A DNA stretch of 64,000 nucleotides from Methylobacterium aquaticum (GTDB lineage: Bacteria > Pseudomonadota > Alphaproteobacteria > Rhizobiales > Beijerinckiaceae), in the NCBI RefSeq assembly GCF_016804325.1, contig NZ_CP043627.1:3733001-3797000 (forward strand), written 5' to 3'. Each line of letters starts with the position of its first letter. Within the stretch, counting starts at the first letter, position 1. A program made the translations under genes and the position numbers. The notes under the pieces are model-generated. The model was not told where the DNA came from and did not search any database. It saw nothing but the letters and a program-made list of their open reading frames with translations. Below, one piece after another: positions 1-7,862 of the stretch.

Positions 1-75
1 ACCGGGCTCCTGCTCTGGCGCTATCTCGGCGGGCCGTGGGAAGCCCGCGGCCGGTTTCCGTGCGGGGGCGCCTGA
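1..75 (+). CDS. 3' end of an unidentified gene, cut by the window edge
   Basis: Frame 1 is open from the first base to a TGA at 73-75 and encodes about 24 residues (start TGLLLWRYLGG). The TGA overlaps the ATG at 75 in a TGATG arrangement, typical of translationally coupled genes, and this suggests an upstream operon partner of the PAP2 phosphatase. The fragment is too short to identify. A chance open frame in GC-rich DNA cannot be excluded. Confidence 0.4.
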   Translation, partial: TGLLLWRYLGGPWEARGRFPCGGA

Positions 76-815
76 TGGTCCAGATTCCGTTCCAGAACCA
101 CGCCACGGCGGTGTGGCGGCGCCTGCGCCTCAACGAGATCGGGCCGCTCGCCTCGCTGCTCGCCGTCAGCCTGTTCGGCTTCGGATTCTTCAAGCTCGCC
201 GACGAGATCCGCGAGGGCGGCTCGTTCGGCTTCGACGATCGCCTCCTGCTGGCGCTCCGGGTGCCGGGCGACCTCGCCCAGCCGATCGGGCCGTCCTGGC
301 TGCCCGAGACGATGCGGGACATCACCGCCTTCGGCAGCGTGTTCGGCATCGTCTACGTCACGGCCTGCGTGGTCCTGTACCTGGCGATCACGGCGCGGCG
401 GCGCGCCGCCCTGTTCGTGGTGGTCGCGATCGGCGGCGGCGAATTGCTGTCGACGGGGCTCAAGCTGTTCTTCCGCCGTCCCCGGCCCGACCTGGTGCCG
501 CACGGCATGGAGACCTTCACGGCGAGCTTCCCGAGCGGCCACGCCATGCTGTCGGCCATCGCCTACCTGACCCTGGCGATCCTGCTCGCCCGGGTCGAGC
601 GTTCGGGCAAGGTCAAAGCCTTCGTGATGGGGCTGGGCGTCGTCACCACGCTGCTCGTCGGCATCAGCCGGATCTATCTCGGGGTGCATTGGCCGAGCGA
701 CGTGCTCGCCGGCTGGTGCATCGGCGCCGCCTGGGCGTCCCTGTGCTGGTTCGTCGCCCTCCAGCTCCAGCGGCAGGCGGTGGTCGAGGCGCCGGATCCG
801 CCGCCGCCGGCGTGA
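75..815 (+). CDS. PAP2-family membrane phosphatase
   Basis: Predicted 246-residue integral membrane phosphatase of the PAP2 (type 2 phosphatidic acid phosphatase) superfamily, which removes phosphate from lipid phosphates such as undecaprenyl pyrophosphate or phosphatidate at the membrane. The three signature blocks are visible: KLFFRRPRP near residue 130, FPSGHAM near 150 with the catalytic-relay His, and [12 protein letters not shown] near 200 with the nucleophile His. Several hydrophobic segments flank them. The ATG at 75 overlaps the preceding stop, which favours it over the in-frame GTG at 36. The exact lipid substrate cannot be read from sequence. Confidence 0.88.
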   Translation: MVQIPFQNHATAVWRRLRLNEIGPLASLLAVSLFGFGFFKLADEIREGGSFGFDDRLLLALRVPGDLAQPIGPSWLPETMRDITAFGSVFGIVYVTACVVLYLAITARRRAALFVVVAIGGGELLSTGLKLFFRRPRPDLVPHGMETFTASFPSGHAMLSAIAYLTLAILLARVERSGKVKAFVMGLGVVTTLLVGISRIYLGVHWPSDVLAGWCIGAAWASLCWFVALQLQRQAVVEAPDPPPPA

Positions 816-906
816 TCCCCCGGCAGCCCTGCCCTCCCGCCGACCCGCTTGCGCCCCGCCCCGCCCTCCCCTAGCCAAGCGGGGGAGACGAGCGGGAGGA
901 CAGGCC

Positions 907-1680
907 GTGACTTACGAGAACATCCGGGTCGAGACGCGCGGGCGGGTGGCGCTCGTCACCCTGCACCGTCCGGCGGCGCTGAACGCCCTGTGCAACGCGC
1001 TGATCGCCGAGCTGAACCACGCGCTGGACGGCTACGAGCGCGACGACGGCATCGGCTGCATCGTCATCACCGGCTCGGAGAAGGCCTTCGCCGCCGGCGC
1101 CGACATCCGCGAGATGCAGGACCGGACCCATCCCGAATTCTACATGGCCGACCCGTTCGGCGAGTGGGACAAGGTCGGGCGGCGCCGCAAGCCGATCATC
1201 GCCGCGGTGGCGGGCTACGCGCTCGGCGGCGGCTGCGAGCTGGCGCTGATGTGCGACTTCATCCTCGCCGCCGACACCGCCAGGTTCGGCCAGCCCGAGA
1301 TCAAGCTCGGCGTCATCCCGGGCGCCGGCGGCACCCAGCGCCTCACCCGCGCCGTCGGCAAGGCCAAGGCGATGGAGCTCTGCCTCACCGGCCGGATGAT
1401 GGATGCCGCGGAAGCCGAGCGCTCCGGCCTCGTCGCCCGCATCGTCCCGGCGGCCGAGCTGCTCGACGAGGCGTTGAAGACGGCCGAGACCATCGCGTCG
1501 ATGTCGCTGCCCGCCGTGATGGTGGCCAAGGAGAGCATCGACCGCGCCTTCGAGACCACGCTGACCGAGGGCATCCGCTACGAGCGCCGGGTGTTCTACG
1601 GGCTGTTTGCCACCCACGACCAGAAGGAAGGCATGACGGCCTTCGTCGAGAAGCGTAAGCCCAACTTCGAGAACCGCTGA
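907..1680 (+). CDS. enoyl-CoA hydratase (crotonase family)
   Basis: A 257-residue crotonase-fold enzyme that hydrates 2-trans-enoyl-CoA to 3-hydroxyacyl-CoA in beta-oxidation-type pathways. The oxyanion-hole and catalytic blocks are intact: AGADIREM in the first half, [14 protein letters not shown] with the first catalytic Glu, and [18 protein letters not shown] with the second. Having both Glu residues supports a true hydratase rather than an isomerase or dehalogenase. It starts with GTG behind a GGGAGGA site at 893-899. The next gene begins two bases after its stop, so the pair is co-transcribed. Confidence 0.92.
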   Translation: MTYENIRVETRGRVALVTLHRPAALNALCNALIAELNHALDGYERDDGIGCIVITGSEKAFAAGADIREMQDRTHPEFYMADPFGEWDKVGRRRKPIIAAVAGYALGGGCELALMCDFILAADTARFGQPEIKLGVIPGAGGTQRLTRAVGKAKAMELCLTGRMMDAAEAERSGLVARIVPAAELLDEALKTAETIASMSLPAVMVAKESIDRAFETTLTEGIRYERRVFYGLFATHDQKEGMTAFVEKRKPNFENR

Positions 1681-1681
1681 C

Positions 1682-2638
1682 ATGAGCGTCACTTACGCCG
1701 ACGTCGAGGCCGCCGCCGGCCGCATCGACGGCATCGCCCACCGCACCCCGGTGCTCACCTCCCGCACGGCCGACGCCCGGACCGGCGCCACCCTGTTCTT
1801 CAAGGCCGAGCCGCTGCAGCGGGCCGGCGCCTTCAAGTTCCGGGGCGCCTGCAACGCCATCGCGGCGCTCTCGGCAGAGCAGCGGCGCCGCGGGGTGCTG
1901 GCCTTCTCGTCGGGCAACCACGCCCAGGCGATCGCCTATGCCGGCGCGCTCCAGGGCGTGCCGACCGTGATCGTGATGCCGCACGACGCCCCCGCCATCA
2001 AGGTCGCGGCGACCCGCGGCTACGGCGCCGAGATCGTGACTTACGATCGCTACAAGGAGGACCGCGAGGCGGTGAGCCGGCGGCTCGCCGAGGAGCGCGG
2101 CCTGTCGATGATCCCGCCCTACGACCATCCGGACGTGATCGCCGGACAGGGCACGGCGGTGAAGGAGCTGATCGAGGAGGTCGGCCCCCTCGACGTGCTG
2201 CTCGTCTGCCTCGGCGGCGGTGGCTTGCTCGCTGGCTCCTGCCTCGCGGCCCGGGCCCTGTCGCCGGAGGTCGAGATCTGGGGCGTCGAGCCGGAGGCCG
2301 GCAATGACGGCCAGCAATCGCTCGCCAAGGGCGAGGTGGTGCGGATCCCGGTCCCGGTCTCGATCGCCGACGGGGCGCTGACGACGCATCTCGGCCAGCA
2401 CACCTTCCCGATCATCCGGCGCGAGGCCGCCGGCATCGTGACGGCGACGGATGCGCAGCTCGTTTCCGCCATGCGGTTCTTCGTCGAGCGGATGAAGCTC
2501 GTGGTCGAGCCGACCGGGTGTCTTGCCGCCGCGGCCGCCTTCGAGGGCGCGGTGCCGGTGAAGGGCAAGCGCGTCGGCGTGATCCTGTCGGGCGGCAACG
2601 TCGACCCGGCGGCGCTGGGCCGCCATCTCGCCGCATGA
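1682..2638 (+). CDS. PLP-dependent threonine/serine dehydratase
   Basis: A 318-residue fold-type II PLP enzyme, predicted to deaminate threonine or serine (or a hydroxyaspartate) to the 2-oxo acid. Lys52 in GAFKFRGA is the Schiff-base lysine, SSGNHAQA near residue 80 binds the substrate carboxylate, and CLGGGGLLAG is the glycine-rich PLP-phosphate loop. No C-terminal ACT regulatory domain follows, so this is the short catabolic type, not biosynthetic IlvA. The length also fits threo-3-hydroxyaspartate ammonia-lyase, which sequence alone does not separate. Its TGA overlaps the next ATG (ATGA). Confidence 0.88.
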   Translation: MSVTYADVEAAAGRIDGIAHRTPVLTSRTADARTGATLFFKAEPLQRAGAFKFRGACNAIAALSAEQRRRGVLAFSSGNHAQAIAYAGALQGVPTVIVMPHDAPAIKVAATRGYGAEIVTYDRYKEDREAVSRRLAEERGLSMIPPYDHPDVIAGQGTAVKELIEEVGPLDVLLVCLGGGGLLAGSCLAARALSPEVEIWGVEPEAGNDGQQSLAKGEVVRIPVPVSIADGALTTHLGQHTFPIIRREAAGIVTATDAQLVSAMRFFVERMKLVVEPTGCLAAAAAFEGAVPVKGKRVGVILSGGNVDPAALGRHLAA

Positions 2639-3153
2639 GTGCGGCGACCCCGGAGGAGCTGTTCGCGTTCCTCGACGGCCTCGGGATCGCGCATGCCACC
2701 GTGGAGCACGTGCCCGTGCACACGGTGGCGGAATCCCGCGACCTCAAGGCCGGGATGCCGGGCGGGCATTCCAAGAACCTCTTCCTCAAGGACAAGGACG
2801 GACGGCTGTTCCTGGTCGTCGCCGAGGCCGAGGCGCGGATCGACCTCAAGCGCCTGCACGGGCCGATCGGCGCCCGCGGCCGGCTGTCCTTCGGCTCGCC
2901 GGACCTGCTCCATGAGCGGCTCGGCGTGCGCCCCGGCTCGGTGACGCCGTTCGGGCTCATCAACGACCGCGACGGCACCGTCGCGGTGATCCTCGATGCC
3001 GGGCTGATGGCGCACGATCCGGTGAACTTTCACCCGCTCCACAACGGCGCCACCACGGCGGTCGCACCGGGCGACCTGATCCGCTTCCTGGAGGCGACCG
3101 GGCATCCGCCCCGGGTGATGGCGCTGCCGGAGCCGGCGGACGAGCCTGGTTGA
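2635..3153 (+). CDS. YbaK/ProX-type aminoacyl-tRNA deacylase
   Basis: A 172-residue single-domain YbaK/aa-tRNA deacylase family member, resembling free-standing ProXp-ala/PrdX proteins that remove alanine mischarged on tRNA-Pro. Typical features are the HVPVHTVAESRDLK segment, GGHSKNLFLKDKDGRLFLVVAEA, and the C-terminal NDRDGTVAVILDAGLMAHDPVNFHPLHN block. The ATG at 2635 overlaps the dehydratase stop by four bases, which selects this start over a longer upstream reading. It ends the 907-3153 operon. A 121-bp palindromic repeat begins 23 bp downstream. Confidence 0.87.
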   Translation: MSAATPEELFAFLDGLGIAHATVEHVPVHTVAESRDLKAGMPGGHSKNLFLKDKDGRLFLVVAEAEARIDLKRLHGPIGARGRLSFGSPDLLHERLGVRPGSVTPFGLINDRDGTVAVILDAGLMAHDPVNFHPLHNGATTAVAPGDLIRFLEATGHPPRVMALPEPADEPG

Positions 3154-3176
3154 ATGCAATTTTCATCCAAATCACA

Positions 3177-3297
3177 ACCTCATCCTGAGGTGCGGCTGAA
3201 ACGAGCCTCGAAGGAGGCCTCCAGATAGCGCTGAGACTTCTGAAGCCCTCCTTCGAGGTTAGTCGATCTTCGATCGACTAACACCTCAGGATGAGGT
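3177..3297. repeat. 121-bp palindromic dispersed repeat, copy 1
   Basis: Perfect 15-bp terminal inverted repeats (ACCTCATCCTGAGGT at 3177-3191, ACCTCAGGATGAGGT at 3283-3297) enclose a second inverted pair (CCTCGAAGGAGG at 3206-3217 against 3247-3258) and a 9-bp hairpin with a 3-nt loop at 3260-3280. Copies of the same 121-bp length lie at 46667-46787 and 58466-58586. No coding potential is seen. It lies downstream of the deacylase gene and between it and the convergent L,D-transpeptidase gene. Confidence 0.93.
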
Positions 3298-3348
3298 GAA
3301 TGGATGGGATTTGCCGTCCCTCTCCACGCAATCGATCGGAAAATATTT

Positions 3349-3948
3349 TTAAGGCAGCACCACCACCTTGGTCCCCACCTTCACGCGGTCGTAGAGGTCG
3401 ATCACGTCCCGGTTGGTCATGCGGATGCAGCCCGACGACACCGCCGCCCCGATCGTCTCGGGCTCGTTCGAGCCGTGGATGCGGTAGAGCGACGAGCCGA
3501 GATAGAGCGCACGCGCCCCGAGCGGGTTGTCGTTGCCGCCGGCCATGTAGCGCGGCAGGTCGGGCCGGCGCTTGATCATCTGCTCCGGCGGGCGCCAGGC
3601 CGGCCATTCCTTCTTCATCGTCACGGTCTTGGTGCCGGACCAGGAGAAGCCCTCGCGGCCGACGCCGACGCCGTACTGGACCGCCTCCTGGTTCGGCAGG
3701 ATGTAGTAGAGCCGGCGCTGGCTGGTCGAGATCACCACGGTGCCGGGCTTGTAGGGGCTGTTCCAGCCGATGGTCTGGCGCGGCACGCCCTGCTGGCGGA
3801 AGACCGTGAGGAAGTCGGCGATCGGCCCGCGGTCGAGGAGGCTGATGGCCTGGGCCGGAACGGCGAGGGCCAGGAGGGCGGCGGCTGCCAGGATCGGCTT
3901 CGCGAATCTCGGTCTCATGAAGCGCCGCGGCGCGGTCTGACGGGTCAT
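3349..3948 (-). CDS. L,D-transpeptidase (YkuD domain), copy 1
   Basis: A 199-residue periplasmic L,D-transpeptidase, expected to form 3-3 peptidoglycan crosslinks or anchor proteins to peptidoglycan. A signal-peptide-like stretch (residues 15-34, ending PAQA) precedes the YkuD domain. His158 in YRIHGSNEP and Cys174 in VSSGCIRM are the catalytic pair. The ATG at 3948 has a GGGAGGGG ribosome site. A much longer open frame running upstream to 5385 is out of frame with the metallophosphoesterase and was not used. A close paralogue lies at 41008-41658. Confidence 0.92.
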   Translation of the reverse strand: MTRQTAPRRFMRPRFAKPILAAAALLALAVPAQAISLLDRGPIADFLTVFRQQGVPRQTIGWNSPYKPGTVVISTSQRRLYYILPNQEAVQYGVGVGREGFSWSGTKTVTMKKEWPAWRPPEQMIKRRPDLPRYMAGGNDNPLGARALYLGSSLYRIHGSNEPETIGAAVSSGCIRMTNRDVIDLYDRVKVGTKVVVLP

Positions 3949-4382
3949 CGTCCCCTCCCGTTCGGTTAACGTCGAACGGGTTGGCCGCCGGGCTGTGGCG
4001 AAAACAGGGCGGAAACAATCGCCGGCCGGCCCGTGGTGCATCCGCGCCACAGGACGCGTGGCACGATCCGGTCGCCACGGCGCCGTCGGCGGGCAATGCC
4101 GGCCCCGTTGAAATGTTGCGGCTCTGTCGGGCGCACGGGACTCGCGGCGCCGGAGGCCGGTTGCCGCCGAGCGGTCATCCACCCGTGCCGCCTCACGTCT
4201 TCGGCCTGCGACCCGCGCGATCCGGAAACGCGAAAGTAATTCCACGCGTTTCATTTTCGAATCTTGCCGAATTCGAGCCAGAACATCCTCTCGCTCTTCC
4301 GCTGAGCCGGAGGCGCATGGCGGCGCGCCCGCCGAAGCCGCGCCCGTCCGGGCGCGGTGGCCCCCGGGCGGCAGGCGGGGCG
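3949..4382. other. intergenic region with a perfect dyad in the L,D-transpeptidase leader
   Basis: No convincing gene was found in these 434 bases. Immediately upstream of the transpeptidase ribosome site is a perfect inverted repeat, CCCGTTCG (3957-3964) and CGAACGGG (3973-3980), around GTTAACGT. It could be an operator or a leader hairpin. The 76-residue minus-strand frame at 3966-4196 has no recognisable features. Confidence 0.55.
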
Positions 4383-5282
4383 TCAGCCCCGCAGCGTCAG
4401 GGTGCCGAGATCGCCCAAGCCCCCTTCCGGCAAAAGGCCGCGCAGGGTGGCCGTCAGGGAATAGCCGGAGCCGGTGCGCTCGATCTCGTAGAGATGGTAG
4501 CCGGCGCAGTGCTTGAGCGCCCCGCCCCGCGCCGAGGCCGAGGGGGCGCCGATCACCGGCACCCGCCGCCCGCCCGGGGCCATCACGAAGGCGACCGAGC
4601 CGACATGGTTGTGGCCGTGCAGCACGAGGTCGGCGCCGACCCGGCCGATCATCGCCTCGAAGGCATGGGCGTCGGTGAGGTTGCGCCCCGCCTTGGCGCC
4701 GCCGACATGCGGCGGATGGTGGATCATCACCACCCGGCACGGCCGCTCGGGCTCGGCGGCGAGGTCGGCCAGCATCCGCTCGGCGGCCCGGATCTGGTCG
4801 GAGCCGAGGCGCCCGGTCGCCACGAAGGGCGCGGTCGGGATCGCCGAGGACAGCCCGACCAGCGCCAGGGGGCCGCGCCGGCGCAGGTAGGGAAACGCCT
4901 TGTCGCGGCCGGCATCGTCCCGGGTCCAGGGGGCCACCGCGGTGAGGAGCCCCTTCAGCGAGCCGCGGACATAGGCGTCGTGGTTGCCGGGCACGAAGCT
5001 GACGAAGCCGGGCTCGCCCAACCCCTCCATGAAGGTGCGGGCGGTCTCCCACTCGCTCGGCAGGCCGATGTTGCACAGGTCGCCGGTGCAGGCGATGTGG
5101 TCGGGGGCGCTGGCGCGCAGGTCGGCCACCAGGGCGGCCAGGATCTCCATGTCGTGGGTGAGCTTGCGGCCGCGGCTCCAGTTGACCCAGCCGGTGGCGC
5201 GCTTGCTCATCAGCTGGCGCAGGCGCGGGCGGGGGAGCGGCCCGACATGGGGGTCGGTGAGGTGGGCGAGGCGGAACGTCAT
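4383..5282 (-). CDS. calcineurin-like metallophosphoesterase
   Basis: A 299-residue cytoplasmic metallophosphoesterase with all five metal-binding blocks in order: LTDPHVG (Asp10, His12), CTGDLCN, PGNHDA, MIHHPPH and LHGHNHV. This pattern is that of CpdA/Icc-like class III phosphodiesterases, so a cyclic nucleotide or other phosphodiester is a possible substrate, but the sequence does not decide it. No signal peptide is present. The next gene on the same strand ends 26 bp upstream, so the two may share a transcript. Confidence 0.88.
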   Translation of the reverse strand: MTFRLAHLTDPHVGPLPRPRLRQLMSKRATGWVNWSRGRKLTHDMEILAALVADLRASAPDHIACTGDLCNIGLPSEWETARTFMEGLGEPGFVSFVPGNHDAYVRGSLKGLLTAVAPWTRDDAGRDKAFPYLRRRGPLALVGLSSAIPTAPFVATGRLGSDQIRAAERMLADLAAEPERPCRVVMIHHPPHVGGAKAGRNLTDAHAFEAMIGRVGADLVLHGHNHVGSVAFVMAPGGRRVPVIGAPSASARGGALKHCAGYHLYEIERTGSGYSLTATLRGLLPEGGLGDLGTLTLRG

Positions 5283-5308
5283 CGAGGGCAGGAACGCATG
5301 AGAGAGGA

Positions 5309-5785
5309 TCAGGTCCGCTGCAGAGATGTCGCGGCCGGTCTCCCGTAGCAGCGGACCGGGCCCTCACGCATCCCTTCCGGCCCATCGCCTTCAGGTTCGT
5401 GGCAGACCACGCAGAGCTTGTTGCCGTCGAGATCGCGAAAATACGCGCCGTAATAGGCCGGATGGTAGTGCGGCCGCAGCCCGGGCTTTCCCTCGCAGGT
5501 GCCGCCCGCCGCGAGCGCCAGGGCGTGGCAGCGATCGACGCTCGCCCGGGAGCGGGCCGTCAGCGCGGTCATGGGACCGTTGCCCGGATCGGGCGCCTGT
5601 CCGTTCCAGGGGCGGCCGACGATCAGCAGGGGCCGGTCGGCATCCCGCGGCATCCAGCCGGCCCACCCGTTCTCCGGCTCGTGGAAGCGGAGCTTCAGGC
5701 CCAGCTCGTCGAACAAGGCGGCGTAGAAGGGAAAGGCGCGGGCGAGGTCGGCGGTGCCGAGGCAGACATGCGAGATGACGCTCAT
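5309..5785 (-). CDS. VOC (glyoxalase/dioxygenase-like) superfamily protein
   Basis: A 158-residue protein of the vicinal-oxygen-chelate fold. The N-terminal SHVCLGTADLARAFPFYAALFDELG segment carries the first metal-ligand position (His6), and the C-terminal PAYYGAYFRDLDGNKLCVVCHEPE block is the typical second half. Proteins of this subfamily are often annotated as glyoxalases but their substrates are largely unknown. It lies between GlcE and the phosphoesterase on the same strand, with short gaps. Confidence 0.85.
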   Translation of the reverse strand: MSVISHVCLGTADLARAFPFYAALFDELGLKLRFHEPENGWAGWMPRDADRPLLIVGRPWNGQAPDPGNGPMTALTARSRASVDRCHALALAAGGTCEGKPGLRPHYHPAYYGAYFRDLDGNKLCVVCHEPEGDGPEGMREGPVRCYGRPAATSLQRT

Positions 5786-5806
5786 GACCGGCGGCTCCTC
5801 ATCGGC

Positions 5807-6985
5807 TCAGATCCCCGCGTACATCCGCCCCGGATTGAACAGGCCGGCGGGGTCGTGCGCGGCCTTGAGACCGGCGGTGATCCGCATCAAGGGCTCGGAC
5901 AGGGGCTCGAAGACCGGCACCGCCGCCCGGACGGAGTCGGGCGCCCGCACCAGCGTCGCATGGCCGGCGCCGCCGAGGGCCGCGCGGATGTCGGCCGCGC
6001 CCGCATCGCCGGTCGCCGGCGTCGCGAGCCAGACGAGGCCGCCGCCCCAATCGTAGAAGAAGCGCGCGGGCCGGGCCGCCGCGACGGCGGCGGTGACGGC
6101 AGGACCGCGGCCCGGTGCCGTCGAGAGGCGCCACACCGCCTCGTCGCTGCCGGCGAAGGGCAGCACGTCGCGCACCCTGCGCCACAGGACGGCGGCCGGC
6201 TCGCCCTCGCTCGTGTCGGGGGCGCCGAAGCCGCGCAGCAGGCGGGTCAGCTGGCCGAGGCGGTAATCGACCGAGGCGGAGAATCCCTCGATGCGCAGGA
6301 GCGTGCGGGCCGGGCCGTCGATCCCCTCGGGCAGATGGGCCGCGCCGGTGATCTCGAAGGGCGAGCCGAGGGCGAGGCTCATCGCCTCGACGGCGCGGGC
6401 GTCGTCGAGGCCGGCGAGCACCAGGGTGGCGGTCCGCTCGGGCACGGGCAGCACCTTGAAGGTGACTTCCGTGAGGAAGCCGAGCGTCCCCCAGGAGCCG
6501 GCCATCAGCTTGACGAGGTCGAGGCCGGTGACGTTCTTCATCACCCGCCCGCCGGACTTCACCGCCTCGCCGCGCCCGTTGACGAAGCGCACGCCGATCA
6601 GGCTGTCGCGGGCGGCGCCCCCGGCGATCCGCCGCGGCCCCGAGATGTTGCCGGCCGCGATCGCGCCGATCGTCGGCTCGCCGGTGGTGCCCAGCAGCGC
6701 GCGGTGGTCCATCGGCTCGAAGGGCAGCATCTGGCCGCCCTCGGCGAGCCGCGCCTCGACCTCGGCGAGCGGCGTGCCGGCCCGGGCCGCGATGACCAGC
6801 TCGGCCGGCTCGTACAGGGTGATGCCGGTCAGCCCCGCGGCCGAGAGCGTCGCTTCATCCTGCGCCGGCCGCCCGATCCCCGCCCGGGTGCCGCCGCCGA
6901 CGAGCCGCAGCCGCTCACGCCGCGCCGCCGCCGCGCCGATCAGGGTGGCGGCCTCCGCCTCGCTGTTGGGCTGGTAGATGCTCAT
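5807..6985 (-). CDS. glcE: glycolate oxidase FAD-binding subunit GlcE
   Basis: A 392-residue FAD-binding type 4 (PCMH-fold) protein matching GlcE, the second flavin subunit of glycolate dehydrogenase, which oxidises glycolate to glyoxylate together with GlcD and GlcF. Visible blocks are the PNSEAEAATLIGAA N-terminus, GGGTRAGIGRPA, TIGAIAAGNISGPRRIAGGAARDSLIGVRFV for flavin binding, and GGRVMKNVTGLDLVKLMAGSWGTLG. The ATG at 6985 was chosen because the domain begins there. Neither glcD nor glcF is adjacent, which is unusual for this gene set. Confidence 0.85.
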   Translation of the reverse strand: MSIYQPNSEAEAATLIGAAAARRERLRLVGGGTRAGIGRPAQDEATLSAAGLTGITLYEPAELVIAARAGTPLAEVEARLAEGGQMLPFEPMDHRALLGTTGEPTIGAIAAGNISGPRRIAGGAARDSLIGVRFVNGRGEAVKSGGRVMKNVTGLDLVKLMAGSWGTLGFLTEVTFKVLPVPERTATLVLAGLDDARAVEAMSLALGSPFEITGAAHLPEGIDGPARTLLRIEGFSASVDYRLGQLTRLLRGFGAPDTSEGEPAAVLWRRVRDVLPFAGSDEAVWRLSTAPGRGPAVTAAVAAARPARFFYDWGGGLVWLATPATGDAGAADIRAALGGAGHATLVRAPDSVRAAVPVFEPLSEPLMRITAGLKAAHDPAGLFNPGRMYAGI

Positions 6986-7080
6986 CGCGGGCTCACTCGG
7001 GCAGGGGCCGCGCCCGGAGGCACGGGGGATGGGGCGCGGATCATTGCGGGCAACCGGGACGGGTTGCAAGCGGGGCGGCG

Positions 7081-7485
7081 TCAGGTCAGGTCGATGCCGA
7101 ACCGATCGGCCACATCTCGCAGGAGGCTGTCCGTCTCATCGATCAACGAAGCCAGTTCGTCCGGAGAGGGTGCGGCCGGAACGCGACCGGTCGGCGTGGG
7201 ATAACGATAGCTCGTGGCGTATGACGCCAAGTGCTCGATCTTGCGAAAGCGCGCCTTGTACGCGTTGGCATCGGGCAGAAGGTCGACCATCAGGTCGATT
7301 CTGTGTGCGACGTTTCGGTGGACGTGGATGCCTTCGGCGGTGAGGACCGCCTTCACGATCTTCTCTGCGGCTTGGGAACAGAGATACGGCGCGTTGCGGG
7401 ATCGGACGCCTGCAAGAATGCGTGCATCGGCGAGATCCGATGCCGCAATCCGCAACAGAGCAGCATTGGCCCTATCGGCCGACAT
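7081..7485 (-). CDS. HEPN-domain protein, partner of an MNT nucleotidyltransferase
   Basis: A 134-residue HEPN-domain protein. HEPN proteins paired with minimal nucleotidyltransferases are usually RNase toxins or their derivatives. The central CSQAAEKIVKAVLTAEG helix is typical, and Arg57 and His61 (RNVAH) could form the HEPN active site, although the spacing is RX3H rather than the classical RX4-6H. The HepT-type RX4HXY motif is absent, so this is a different HEPN subgroup. Its start overlaps the end of the upstream nucleotidyltransferase gene by 14 bases. Confidence 0.8.
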   Translation of the reverse strand: MSADRANAALLRIAASDLADARILAGVRSRNAPYLCSQAAEKIVKAVLTAEGIHVHRNVAHRIDLMVDLLPDANAYKARFRKIEHLASYATSYRYPTPTGRVPAAPSPDELASLIDETDSLLRDVADRFGIDLT

Positions 7486-7813
7486 TCAGACGAATGCCTT
7501 CCTGGGCCAGCACATATCCGATCGTGTTCGGCACCCCCCAGACCGCATCGAGGTCTCCCCGCGTCGCCGTCAGCACGTCCGCCCGGATTCCGCTGTCGCG
7601 CTGGAGGCGCCAGCCGAAGACTGGATCGAGCAGGGCCTCGTCGGCATCGTCGGGGAGGACGACCAGCAAATCCCAATCGCTGTCGACCCGCGCCTCGCCC
7701 CGGGCGCGGCTTCCGAACAGCCAGATGTCGAGGGGAGCGGCGTCCCGGATGATGCGGGACACGAGCAGCCTCAAGGCGTCCGGAACCTCGGCGTGACGGG
7801 GGATGGCAGTCAT
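7472..7813 (-). CDS. minimal nucleotidyltransferase (MNT), putative antitoxin
   Basis: A 113-residue minimal nucleotidyltransferase of the MntA/DNA polymerase beta fold. Gly34-Ser35 followed after exactly ten residues by Asp46-Trp-Asp48 gives the GSX10DXD catalytic motif. In type VII toxin-antitoxin pairs the MNT protein AMPylates and silences the HEPN toxin, and the overlapping downstream HEPN gene fits that arrangement. The ATG at 7813 is preferred to a TTG at 7858 because the domain begins just after it. Both genes look somewhat less GC-rich than their neighbours, in line with acquisition. Confidence 0.83.
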   Translation of the reverse strand: MTAIPRHAEVPDALRLLVSRIIRDAAPLDIWLFGSRARGEARVDSDWDLLVVLPDDADEALLDPVFGWRLQRDSGIRADVLTATRGDLDAVWGVPNTIGYVLAQEGIRLNVGR

Positions 7814-7862
7814 GCGAACCTCAGGTCCGATCGTGCGCCGGGACCGGGCGGGCCGCAAGCCC

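Noticed and set aside
3349..5385. A 678-residue minus-strand open frame spanning two genes
   Set aside because: Only its C-terminal 199 residues form a real protein (L,D-transpeptidase). The rest is out of frame with the metallophosphoesterase and shows the Arg/Pro/Gly-rich composition of GC shadows.
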